Below, one piece after another: positions 1 to 5,129 of a stretch of 6,457 bases of DNA. The stretch lies in the NCBI GenBank assembly GCA_019428955.1, contig JAHYJF010000200.1:1-6457 (forward strand), read 5' to 3'. The notes under the pieces were generated by a model. That model had not been told where the DNA came from, made no database searches, and saw only the letters and a program-made list of their open reading frames with translations. The stretch is from Burkholderiaceae bacterium (GTDB lineage Bacteria; Pseudomonadota; Gammaproteobacteria; Burkholderiales; Burkholderiaceae_E). Position 1 is the first letter of the stretch. Every line of letters begins with the position of its first letter. The translations under genes and the position numbers were made by a program.

Positions 1-823
1 CCGGGTCCGGGGTAAGCGAGACCCGGATGGTATCGCCGATCCCTTCCTGCAGGAGCACCGCCATGGCGGCGCTCGAGGCGACTATCCCCTTGCTGCCCAT
101 GCCTGCCTCGGTCAAGCCGAGATGCAGCGGGTAGTCGCAGCGCCGCGCCAGCTCGCGGTAAACCGCGATCAGGTCCTGGACCTGCGAAACCTTGGCCGAG
201 AGGATGATCGCAGCGCCGGGCAAACCCAGTTCCTCGGCGCGGCGAGCATTGTCGATCGCCGAAGTGACCAGCGCCTCGCGCATCACCTCGCGGGCGTCCC
301 ATGGGTTCGAACGGGCGGCGTTCTGATCCATCAGCCGGGCCAGCAACTGCTGGTCAAGGCTGCCCCAGTTGACGCCGATGCGCACCGGCTTGCCATGGCG
401 ACAGGCGATCGCAATCATCTGCGCGAAATTGTCGTCGCGCCGGCTGCCGGTGCCGACGTTGCCGGGATTGATTCGATACTTCGACAGCGCCTCGGCGCAG
501 CCAGGGTGCCCGGTGAGCAACTTGTGACCGTTGTAGTGAAAGTCGCCGACCAGGGGTACGTCGATCCCCATCCGGTCGAGCTGCCCCCTGATCGCCGGCA
601 CTGCGGCGGCGGCCTCGCCGGTATTGACCGTGATGCGCACCAGTTCCGACCCGGCCTGCGCCAGTTCCTTGACCTGGATCGCCGTGCCAATCGGGTCGGC
701 GGTATCGGTGTTGGTCATCGACTGGACCACCACCGGTTGCGTGCCCCCCACCACCACCTGGCGTTCGCCCCACGAAATGATCGCGCAACAGCTGCGGCGC
801 CGGGATGCCGGTCCCACCGCCAT
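1..823 (-). CDS. ispG: IspG, 4-hydroxy-3-methylbut-2-enyl diphosphate synthase, 3' end cut by window edge
   Basis: IspG (GcpE) catalyses the penultimate step of the cytosolic MEP isoprenoid pathway, reducing the cyclic diphosphate MEcPP to HMBPP with a [4Fe-4S] cluster. The 274 visible residues are the N-terminal TIM-barrel part. Recognisable segments are VVVQSMTNTDTAD (about 31-43), GDFHYNGH (93-100), KYRINPGNVG (115-124), GKPVRIGVNWGSLDQ (144-158), LHLGLTEAGMGSKGIVAS (233-250) and GIGDTIRVSLTPDP at the edge. The C-terminal domain with the three cluster cysteines and the glutamate ligand lies outside the window, so activity cannot be judged here. GDFHYNGH and WGSLDQ mark the longer beta/Xanthomonas-type form rather than the short E. 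coli form. The ATG at 823 is chosen because it puts an RRRS segment about 20 residues before the conserved VVVGG, as in relatives; its Shine-Dalgarno is weak. The frame stays open upstream, so the start is not certain. The gene follows rodZ after 25 bases and is probably cotranscribed with it. Confidence 0.95.
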   Translation of the reverse strand, partial: MAVGPASRRRSCCAIISWGERQVVVGGTQPVVVQSMTNTDTADPIGTAIQVKELAQAGSELVRITVNTGEAAAAVPAIRGQLDRMGIDVPLVGDFHYNGHKLLTGHPGCAEALSKYRINPGNVGTGSRRDDNFAQMIAIACRHGKPVRIGVNWGSLDQQLLARLMDQNAARSNPWDAREVMREALVTSAIDNARRAEELGLPGAAIILSAKVSQVQDLIAVYRELARRCDYPLHLGLTEAGMGSKGIVASSAAMAVLLQEGIGDTIRVSLTPDP

Positions 824-848
824 CGGGTCGTTCAACTCTGCGATGTGA

Positions 849-1799
849 TCACTCAACGGTAAGCCTCGCAACACCCGACGATGGCGCTGGCTCGAGCGCA
901 ATGCTGCGCCCCGAACGCTCGAGACGGACATGGGCGGCGTTGCCGATCACCAGCCTGAAGGGCGGCGTTCCTGAGAGCGAACGCTCGCCGTCGGCCGGCT
1001 GCACTCCGTAGAGCAGCTGGGCCCCGCTGGCGTCGCGAATATCGACCCAGGAAGCGCGCTCGAACACCAGGCGCAGCTCGGGCACGACCTCCGTCGCGGG
1101 GTTGGCCGTTGGGGTAGGAACGACCGGCGCCGCGGACGACGGCGGCGGCTTCACATCGGCCGGCGTGGTGGTCGCCGCCGGAACCGCATCGGTGGCCGGC
1201 TCGGCTTCTTGCGGCGGCGACTGCGAGTTGTCAGCGCTATCGCCGCCGATCGGTACCGACTCGATGACCGTCCCCGCTGCGCCTTGCGCCGGAGACTCGG
1301 AGGTAGTGGTGCTCGCAACCCATGAGCTGACTCCGGAGAGCCCCCGGCCGCCGGCGAAGTACATCGCTACCGCGACCAGGCCGACTAGCGCCAGGGCCAC
1401 CCATGCCCAGCGATGACCGAAATCGCCGTCGCCAAAACCGATCACGGTGTTGCGCGGCAGCGTTACGCCCAGAGATGACGCGGGCCGCAACTGCGTGCCA
1501 CCCGGATGCTCAAGTTGGAGGAGTTGCTTCTCGACGTCATGGCCCAACAGGCGACCATAGGAGCGCAGCGCGCCGCGCACGAAAGCCATGCCCGGCAAGG
1601 ATCCCCAATCACCCGATTCGAGCGCAGCGACTTGTCGCGGTGCCAGCCGCAATGCCGAGGCTACCTCCTCGATGCTCATCCCGGCAGCCTCGCGCCGCGC
1701 GCGCAAACCGCCCGGGTCGACATCCCTTTCCGCCGGGGCATCGCCCTCGGCTGCTACGGTGCCGGCACCAGTCAAATCGACCTTTTCGGCCTCACTCAC
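849..1799 (-). CDS. rodZ: RodZ-like cell-shape protein (cytosolic HTH, one membrane segment, C-terminal DUF4115)
   Basis: RodZ is a bitopic inner-membrane protein that anchors MreB filaments to the elongasome and helps keep rod shape. The 316-residue product has the full family architecture. A Cro/CI-type HTH occupies about residues 31-96 (LRARREAAGMSIEEVASAL, then the FVRGALRSYGRLLG helix, the region that contacts MreB in characterised RodZ). One hydrophobic segment lies at about 131-149. A Pro/Thr/Ala/Ser-rich periplasmic linker follows at about 150-236, and then a beta-rich DUF4115 domain at about 238-316 (RLVFERASWVDIRDASG, then a GTPPFRLVIGNA motif). The start is GTG at 1799, preceded by GAGGG at 1808-1812 with an 8-base spacer; it overlaps the pilW stop by 8 bases, suggesting translational coupling. 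An ATG at 1901 would add 34 Arg/Ala-rich residues read out of frame from pilW, so it was rejected. The HTH in this family mainly binds protein, so a transcription-factor label would mislead. Confidence 0.9.
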   Translation of the reverse strand: MSEAEKVDLTGAGTVAAEGDAPAERDVDPGGLRARREAAGMSIEEVASALRLAPRQVAALESGDWGSLPGMAFVRGALRSYGRLLGHDVEKQLLQLEHPGGTQLRPASSLGVTLPRNTVIGFGDGDFGHRWAWVALALVGLVAVAMYFAGGRGLSGVSSWVASTTTSESPAQGAAGTVIESVPIGGDSADNSQSPPQEAEPATDAVPAATTTPADVKPPPSSAAPVVPTPTANPATEVVPELRLVFERASWVDIRDASGAQLLYGVQPADGERSLSGTPPFRLVIGNAAHVRLERSGRSIALEPAPSSGVARLTVE

Positions 1800-2601
1800 T
1801 GAATCGTCCCTCGGCCAGTTTGCGCGCCTCGATCGATGCCGGGAAGCGGCGCTGCAATTGCGCCCCCAGGCTCGCCTCGCCGTCACGGTCGCCGCGCGCA
1901 TGTTGCACGCGCAGCCCGAGCCACAGCGTCTGCGCGTTGGGATCGTAGCTGTTCAGCAGCCGCTGGGCATAGAAGTGCGCGCGCTCGAGTTCATTCTGTT
2001 CCAGGGCGATCTCGGCGAGGTTGAACATCGCCACCGGGTTGATGGCGTCGATCTGGAAAGCTCGTTCGAGATAGGCCCTGGCCTTCGCAAGATCGCCGAC
2101 ACGGCGCATGCAGACCCCGGCATTGTGCAGTGGCCGGACCGGAGTCTGATAGAGCCGGTCGGCCAGCGCGCGGTCGAAATAGGCCAGCGATTCGCGCTCG
2201 CGGCCCGTCTGGCACAGGTACCAGCCGTAGTTGTTGTTGATCTCCGCGTCGCGGGGCGCGAGTTCGAGCGCGCGCCGGAAACTCTCCTCGGCCTTCGGGC
2301 GATCGTCGAGGTCCATGTAGACCAGTCCGAGCATCCCGAACGCTTCGGGGTAGTTCGGGTCGGCCTTGATGGCCTCGCGCAATTCCTCCAGCGCCGCGTG
2401 GTAGATCCGCTGGCGGTAGTAGTTGGCAGCAAGCTCGAGACGGATGTTGGACCGCCGCCGCGCATCGGTATCGATCGGGGCAGTAGGAACGACGTTGCCC
2501 TCCGAGGCCGCCTGACCCTGCAAACCGGGAACCGCGCAACCTCCGGCTGCGGCCAGCACCAGGGCACCGGCCAGCAGCAGGGCCAACCTGAAGTGGTTCA
2601 T
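1792..2601 (-). CDS. pilW: PilW/PilF-type TPR lipoprotein, type IV pilus biogenesis and stability
   Basis: PilW (PilF in Pseudomonas) is an outer-membrane lipoprotein acting as pilotin or stability factor for the type IV pilus secretin PilQ and for pilus fibres. The 269-residue product has a basic start (MNHFR), a hydrophobic stretch at 6-19 and AAGGC with Cys22 as the likely lipidated residue; the -3 position is Ala instead of the usual Leu, so the lipobox is loose. The rest is about six TPR units from residue 49 to 255, with clear signatures such as YPEAFGMLGLVYMDLDD (84-100), AEINNNYGWYLCQTGRERES (119-138) and NPVAMFNLAEIALEQNELERA (188-208, abridged reading). Length and repeat count fit the family. 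The ATG at 2601 overlaps the rlmN stop in an ATGA junction and has a strong AAGGAG. Placement between rlmN and rodZ is the usual one in proteobacteria. Pilus structural genes are not in this window. Confidence 0.92.
   Translation of the reverse strand: MNHFRLALLLAGALVLAAAGGCAVPGLQGQAASEGNVVPTAPIDTDARRRSNIRLELAANYYRQRIYHAALEELREAIKADPNYPEAFGMLGLVYMDLDDRPKAEESFRRALELAPRDAEINNNYGWYLCQTGRERESLAYFDRALADRLYQTPVRPLHNAGVCMRRVGDLAKARAYLERAFQIDAINPVAMFNLAEIALEQNELERAHFYAQRLLNSYDPNAQTLWLGLRVQHARGDRDGEASLGAQLQRRFPASIEARKLAEGRFSE
1808..1812 (-). promoter_or_regulatory. Ribosome binding site of rodZ, deciding a GTG start
   Basis: Read on the minus strand, GAGGG ends 8 bases before the GTG at 1799. It lies inside the last codons of pilW. 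It supports the GTG start over the in-frame ATG at 1901, which has pilW coding sequence around it. Confidence 0.7.
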
Positions 2602-3701
2602 CGCACCAGCTCCTTGATCGGAATGGATCGCGTCCGGTCGCGGATCTCGCCGGCAAGCTGGCCGCAGGCCGCGTCGATATCCTCACCACGGGTCTTGCGC
2701 ACCGTGGTGATAATGCCCTCTTCACCGAGCACCTGGGCGAACGCCTGGATTCGATCCTGGCTTGATTTGCACAGACCAGATCCGGGTACCGGATTGAACG
2801 GGATGAGGTTGAACTTGCAGGGCAAGTCCCCCACCAGCCGCAACAGGGCGTGGGCCTGTTCGTCGGAGTCGTTGACGCCCGAGAGCATCACGTACTCGAA
2901 GGTCACGAAGTCGCGCGGGGCGTCGCTCAGGTAACGGCGACAGGCGGCGAGCAATTCGGCCAGCGGGTACTTGCGGTTGAGCGGCACCAGCTGGTCACGC
3001 AGCTGGTCATCCGGAGCATGCAGCGAGATCGCCAGCGACACCGGGCAATCTTCCCGCAGGCGATCGATCATTGGCACCACCCCGGAGGTCGAAACGGTCA
3101 CCCGCCGGCGCGACAGGCCGTAGGCATGATCGTCGATCATCAGGCGCAGCGCCGACAGGGTCGCGGTGTAGTTCTGGAGGGGCTCGCCCATGCCCATGAA
3201 GACCACATTGGTGATCGCCCGGTCGGTCGCGCAGGTGCCAACCCGCTGGTACTGGCCAAGGGCGTGATTGGCATGCCACAGCTGGCCGATGATCTCGTCG
3301 ACGCGCAGATTGCGGGCAAATCCCTGGCGACCGGTGGAGCAGAAGGTGCACTTGACCGCGCAGCCCGCCTGGCTCGAGACGCACAAGGTGCCGCGTCCGG
3401 TCTCGGGGATGAACACGGTCTCGACCGCGTTGCCCTCGCCGACGTCGAAGAGCCACTTGCGGGTGTCGTCACCGGCGATGCGATCGGCGATCACGCTCGG
3501 CGCCACGACGCAGGCAGTCTCCTCGAGCCGGGCGCGCAAGGACTTGGCCAGATTCGTCATCTGCTCGAAATCGGCGCAACCGCGCTGATGGATCCACTGC
3601 GCGAGCTGGAGGGCGCGAAACGGCTTCTGCCCCCACTCTTCGCACTGGGCCGTCAACGCTTCGACGTCGAGTCCGAGCAGATTGATCTTGCCGCTCAGCA
3701 C
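2598..3701 (-). CDS. rlmN: RlmN, dual-specificity 23S rRNA A2503 / tRNA A37 C2-methyltransferase
   Basis: RlmN is a cytosolic radical-SAM enzyme that makes 2-methyladenosine at A2503 in the peptidyl-transferase region of 23S rRNA and at A37 of some tRNAs, through a methyl-cysteine intermediate. The 367-residue product shows the N-terminal helical domain (GKINLLGLD near the start, then QKPFRALQLAQWIHQ). The radical-SAM CxxxCxxC follows (GCAVKCTFCSTG, Cys114/118/121), then GMGEP (about 170-174), VTVSTSGVVPMIDRL, SLAISLHAPDD and FEYVMLSGVND. The C-terminal catalytic cysteine is in RGEDIDAACGQL (Cys346). All expected catalytic cysteines are present. The start is placed at GTG 3701, with GGGG 8 bases upstream. 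An alternative TTG at 3734, immediately after the ndk stop, would add 11 residues and bring the cysteine numbering to 125/129/132 as in E. coli, but no Shine-Dalgarno is visible before it. The C-terminus lacks sequence changes that would suggest the Cfr-type C8 methylase. Confidence 0.95.
   Translation of the reverse strand: MLSGKINLLGLDVEALTAQCEEWGQKPFRALQLAQWIHQRGCADFEQMTNLAKSLRARLEETACVVAPSVIADRIAGDDTRKWLFDVGEGNAVETVFIPETGRGTLCVSSQAGCAVKCTFCSTGRQGFARNLRVDEIIGQLWHANHALGQYQRVGTCATDRAITNVVFMGMGEPLQNYTATLSALRLMIDDHAYGLSRRRVTVSTSGVVPMIDRLREDCPVSLAISLHAPDDQLRDQLVPLNRKYPLAELLAACRRYLSDAPRDFVTFEYVMLSGVNDSDEQAHALLRLVGDLPCKFNLIPFNPVPGSGLCKSSQDRIQAFAQVLGEEGIITTVRKTRGEDIDAACGQLAGEIRDRTRSIPIKELVR
2610..2615 (-). 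promoter_or_regulatory. Ribosome binding site of pilW inside rlmN
   Basis: AAGGAG on the minus strand sits 8 bases upstream of the pilW ATG and lies within the last codons of rlmN. With the 4-base ATGA stop/start overlap it indicates that pilW is reached by ribosomes finishing rlmN as well as by direct initiation. Confidence 0.75.
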
Positions 3702-3734
3702 TGTGCCATCCCCGTTACCCGCAGCGCCCGGCAA

Positions 3735-4160
3735 TCAGCGGCTGTGGATGTCGAGCGTCGGGAAGAAGAACCCGATCTCAACTGCCGCCGTATCTGTACC
3801 GTCGGAGCCATGGACTGCGTTGGCGTCGATGCTGGTGGCAAAATCGGCACGAATGGTCCCCGGGGCGGCCTTCTGCGGATCGGTTGCGCCCATCAGGTCG
3901 CGGTTCTTCTGAACGGCGCCCTCGCCTTCGAGCACCTGGACCATGACTGGTCCCGAACTCATGAATTCCACCAACGGCGCGAAGAACGGCCGCTCACGGT
4001 GAACGGCGTAGAACTCGCCGGCCTCGCGGGGCGAGAGGTGAACCAGGCGCGCTGCGATCACGGTCAGCCCGTTGGTCTCAAAGCGGGAATAGATCTTGCC
4101 AATGACGTTCTTGGCGACGGCGTCGGGCTTGATGATCGAAAGGGTGCGTTCGATGGCCAT
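3735..4160 (-). CDS. ndk: Ndk, nucleoside diphosphate kinase
   Basis: Ndk transfers the gamma phosphate of ATP to other nucleoside diphosphates through a phospho-histidine, balancing (d)NTP pools in the cytosol. The 141-residue product has the normal family length. It opens with ERTLSIIKPDAVAKN (Lys11 is the family ATP-contact lysine), has the GTIRADF segment at 101-107, and carries the active-site His117 in NAVHGSDG. The end, IGFFFPTLDIHSR, is a normal family-type tail. Start ATG 4160 has GGAAGA at 4170-4175 about 8-9 bases upstream, and no other start fits the N-terminal family sequence. It is the first gene of the minus-strand operon, with 33 bases to the preferred rlmN start and no visible terminator between them. 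The leader upstream holds unusual dyads, annotated separately. Identification is secure. Confidence 0.97.
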   Translation of the reverse strand: MAIERTLSIIKPDAVAKNVIGKIYSRFETNGLTVIAARLVHLSPREAGEFYAVHRERPFFAPLVEFMSSGPVMVQVLEGEGAVQKNRDLMGATDPQKAAPGTIRADFATSIDANAVHGSDGTDTAAVEIGFFFPTLDIHSR

Positions 4161-4168
4161 GTTCTAGA

Positions 4169-4175
4169 TTCTTCC
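4169..4175 (-). promoter_or_regulatory. Ribosome binding site of ndk
   Basis: GGAAGAA on the minus strand ends 8 bases before the ndk ATG. It directly abuts the UUUUUC arm of a small hairpin (4176-4190), so folding of the leader could affect access to it. Confidence 0.7.
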
Positions 4176-4198
4176 GAAAAAGGGTTTTTCTTGAAAAA
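4176..4198 (-). repeat. Alternating GAAAAA/TTTTTC arms in the ndk leader
   Basis: On the plus strand the order is GAAAAA (4176-4181), GGG, TTTTTC (4185-4190), TT, GAAAAA (4193-4198). The middle arm is perfectly complementary to both outer arms, so only one of two small hairpins can form at a time. In the ndk transcript the last arm lies next to the Shine-Dalgarno. The pairs are mostly A-U, so stability is low. That the repeat exists is certain; any regulatory role is inferred. Confidence 0.5.
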
Positions 4199-4221
4199 TG
4201 AGCAGCTTAGCCGCATTTTTT
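4194..4221 (-). terminator. Terminator- or attenuator-like hairpin in the ndk leader
   Basis: Read on the minus strand, an A6 run is followed by U, the stem GCGGC, a UAA loop, GCUGC (five pairs, one of them G-U), a UC bulge, A and U5. The A and U runs can extend the stem by about six pairs. This is the shape of a small intrinsic terminator. It lies downstream of the candidate ndk promoter and upstream of its ribosome binding site, where termination would act as attenuation. On the plus strand the core has one A-C mismatch but is followed by T6. The stem is short, so strong termination is doubtful. Confidence 0.4.
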
Positions 4222-4230
4222 GAATGGTTA

Positions 4231-4248
4231 ATAAACATTCTAGTTTAT
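4231..4248. promoter_or_regulatory. 18-bp dyad ATAAAC-N6-GTTTAT in the divergent intergenic region
   Basis: ATAAAC at 4231-4236 and GTTTAT at 4243-4248 are perfect inverted copies around six bases. The six central bases read TAGAAT on the minus strand, a five-of-six match to a -10 hexamer. The placement fits an operator over the ndk promoter. No regulator can be named from the sequence. Confidence 0.4.
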
Positions 4249-4265
4249 CATGGCGGTTGATACAG
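4237..4265 (-). promoter_or_regulatory. Candidate promoter of the ndk operon
   Basis: TAGAAT at 4242-4237 on the minus strand matches the -10 consensus at five of six positions. The hexamer 17 bases upstream, CTGTAT, is a poor -35, so an activator would probably be needed. Initiation near 4230 would give a leader of about 70 bases. No better candidate is seen closer to ndk. Confidence 0.3.
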
Positions 4266-4304
4266 GCAGCGCGGACCGGGGCATTGCGAATGGTTCAAAC
4301 TCCA

Positions 4305-4335
4305 CTTGAAATCCGGCCCGACCGACCAATATCGC
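4305..4335 (+). promoter_or_regulatory. Candidate yccA promoter, sigma32-like
   Basis: CTTGAAA at 4305-4311 is an exact match to the sigma32 -35 consensus. After 13 bases, ACCAATAT (4325-4332) partly resembles the CCCCATnT -10. The same bases can be read as a weak sigma70 promoter, TTGAAA then TATCGC after 18 bases. Either reading puts the start near 4340, a short leader that still contains the ribosome binding site at 4353-4360. Confidence 0.35.
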
Positions 4336-4352
4336 AGTACAGGACGATAACC

Positions 4353-4360
4353 AAGGAGGA
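4353..4360 (+). promoter_or_regulatory. Strong ribosome binding site of yccA
   Basis: AAGGAGGA, close to the full anti-16S complement, sits 4 bases before the ATG at 4365. It fixes the start and rules out the in-frame ATG at 4224, which has no ribosome binding site. Confidence 0.9.
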
Positions 4361-4364
4361 ACTT

Positions 4365-5066
4365 ATGGCATTTGGCGAAAATCGCGTGACCACCCGCGAC
4401 TTTGAAGGGGTCGGAAGTAACGCCGTCGTGCGGAACCGCGTTCTGCGCAATACCTACTGGCTCCTCGCCATCTCGATGATTCCCACGGTACTCGGGGCAT
4501 GGATCGGGGTCAGCACCGGTTTCTCACTGATGGCAGGCAACCCTTTCATGGGCTTGATCCTGTTCCTGGCGATTGCTTTCGGTTTCTTCTTCGGGATCAA
4601 CCGCTTTCGCAACAGCCCGCTCGGCGTGGTGCTGTTGCTCGGCTTCACCTTCTTCATGGGCCTGATGCTCTCACGGCTGCTCGGACAGGTCCTCGGCCAC
4701 TCCAACGGCGCCAGCCTGATCATGACCGCATTCGGCGGCACTGCCGGCATCTTCGCGGTGATGGCTTCGATCGCCACCGTGACCAAGCGCGACTTTTCGG
4801 GCCTGGGCAAGTGGCTGTCGGTCGGCGTGCTGGTCGTGCTGGTGGCGATGATCGCCAACATGTGGCTGCAGTTGCCGGCACTGATGCTCACGCTCTCGGT
4901 ACTGGTGATCGCGATCTTCTCGGCTTTCCTGCTCTATGACGTACAGCGGGTGGTCAACGGTGGTGAGACCAACTATGTCACCGCCACTCTGGCGATCTAC
5001 CTGAGCATCTACAACATCTTCGCCAACCTGCTCATGCTGCTGGGCATCTTCGGCGGCGACGACTGA
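4365..5066 (+). CDS. yccA: BAX inhibitor-1 / YccA family seven-helix inner-membrane protein
   Basis: The 233-residue product is an integral inner-membrane protein of the BI-1 (TMBIM) family. After a polar N-terminal tail (1-28) come seven hydrophobic stretches, at roughly 30-50, 60-79, 86-106, 116-140, 149-168, 171-191 and 203-229. VLRNTY (26-31), ANMWLQLPAL (164-173), GGETNY (199-204) and the closing YLSIYNIF (212-219) resemble E. coli YccA, a substrate and modulator of the membrane protease FtsH; other family members act as pH-sensitive calcium leak channels. The two helix positions that form the di-aspartyl sensor in Bacillus YetJ appear to be Asp192 and Ser214 here, so the second Asp is absent, as in E. 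coli YccA. The function in this organism is inferred only from family. The start is fixed by AAGGAGGA. The gene is monocistronic: divergent from ndk and followed by a hairpin before convergent rlmD. Confidence 0.9.
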   Translation: MAFGENRVTTRDFEGVGSNAVVRNRVLRNTYWLLAISMIPTVLGAWIGVSTGFSLMAGNPFMGLILFLAIAFGFFFGINRFRNSPLGVVLLLGFTFFMGLMLSRLLGQVLGHSNGASLIMTAFGGTAGIFAVMASIATVTKRDFSGLGKWLSVGVLVVLVAMIANMWLQLPALMLTLSVLVIAIFSAFLLYDVQRVVNGGETNYVTATLAIYLSIYNIFANLLMLLGIFGGDD

Positions 5067-5096
5067 TCGCTGGCGGCTGCGGCCGCGGCACTGCAC

Positions 5097-5129
5097 GACG
5101 GGCTGCTCCAGGGCAGCCCGTCTTGGTTT
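5097..5129 (+). terminator. Intrinsic terminator of yccA, between convergent genes
   Basis: GACGGGCTGC (5097-5106), loop TCCAGG, and GCAGCCCGTC (5113-5122) form a perfect 10-bp GC-rich stem, followed by TTGGTTT. It starts 30 bases after the yccA stop. Its T-rich tail ends at the last base of the rlmD stop codon. On the minus strand the same stem follows the rlmD stop but has no U run after it, so it would be a weaker terminator for rlmD. Confidence 0.8.

Noticed and set aside
122..862. Plus-strand open frame of 246 codons, and overlapping minus-strand frames at 354-788 and 415-690
   Set aside because: All are shadows of ispG, whose own frame is open from the window edge to 823 and reads as conserved IspG.
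889..1353. RodZ as a DNA-binding transcription factor, and its Pro/Thr-rich stretch as a tandem repeat
   Set aside because: The HTH is part of the known RodZ layout with a membrane segment and DUF4115. The linker is low-complexity without a regular repeat unit.
1800..1901. Longer RodZ starting at ATG 1901
   Set aside because: The added 34 residues are an out-of-frame reading of the pilW 3' end. The GTG at 1799 has a good Shine-Dalgarno and gives a normal RodZ N-terminus.
1588..2934. Long plus-strand open frame of 448 codons
   Set aside because: It runs antisense across rodZ, pilW and the end of rlmN, whose products match known families over their full length. Long antisense frames are expected in GC-rich coding DNA. 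The translation is Arg/Ala/Gln-rich without recognisable motifs.
2850..4223. Long plus-strand open frame of 457 codons
   Set aside because: It is antisense to rlmN and ndk and crosses their junction and the ndk leader. Its composition is that of a frame shadow and it has no family signature.
4220..4251. Plus-strand sigma70 promoter TTGAAT with TTTATC or TATCAT
   Set aside because: TTTATC (spacer 18) is a poor -10, and TATCAT would need a 20-base spacer. It would give a leader of about 110 bases, and the elements nearer yccA fit better.
4224..4364. N-terminal extension of the YccA-family protein from ATG 4224
   Set aside because: There is no ribosome binding site at 4224, the 47 extra residues are unlike the family, and the region holds promoter-like elements. 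The ATG at 4365 has AAGGAGGA.
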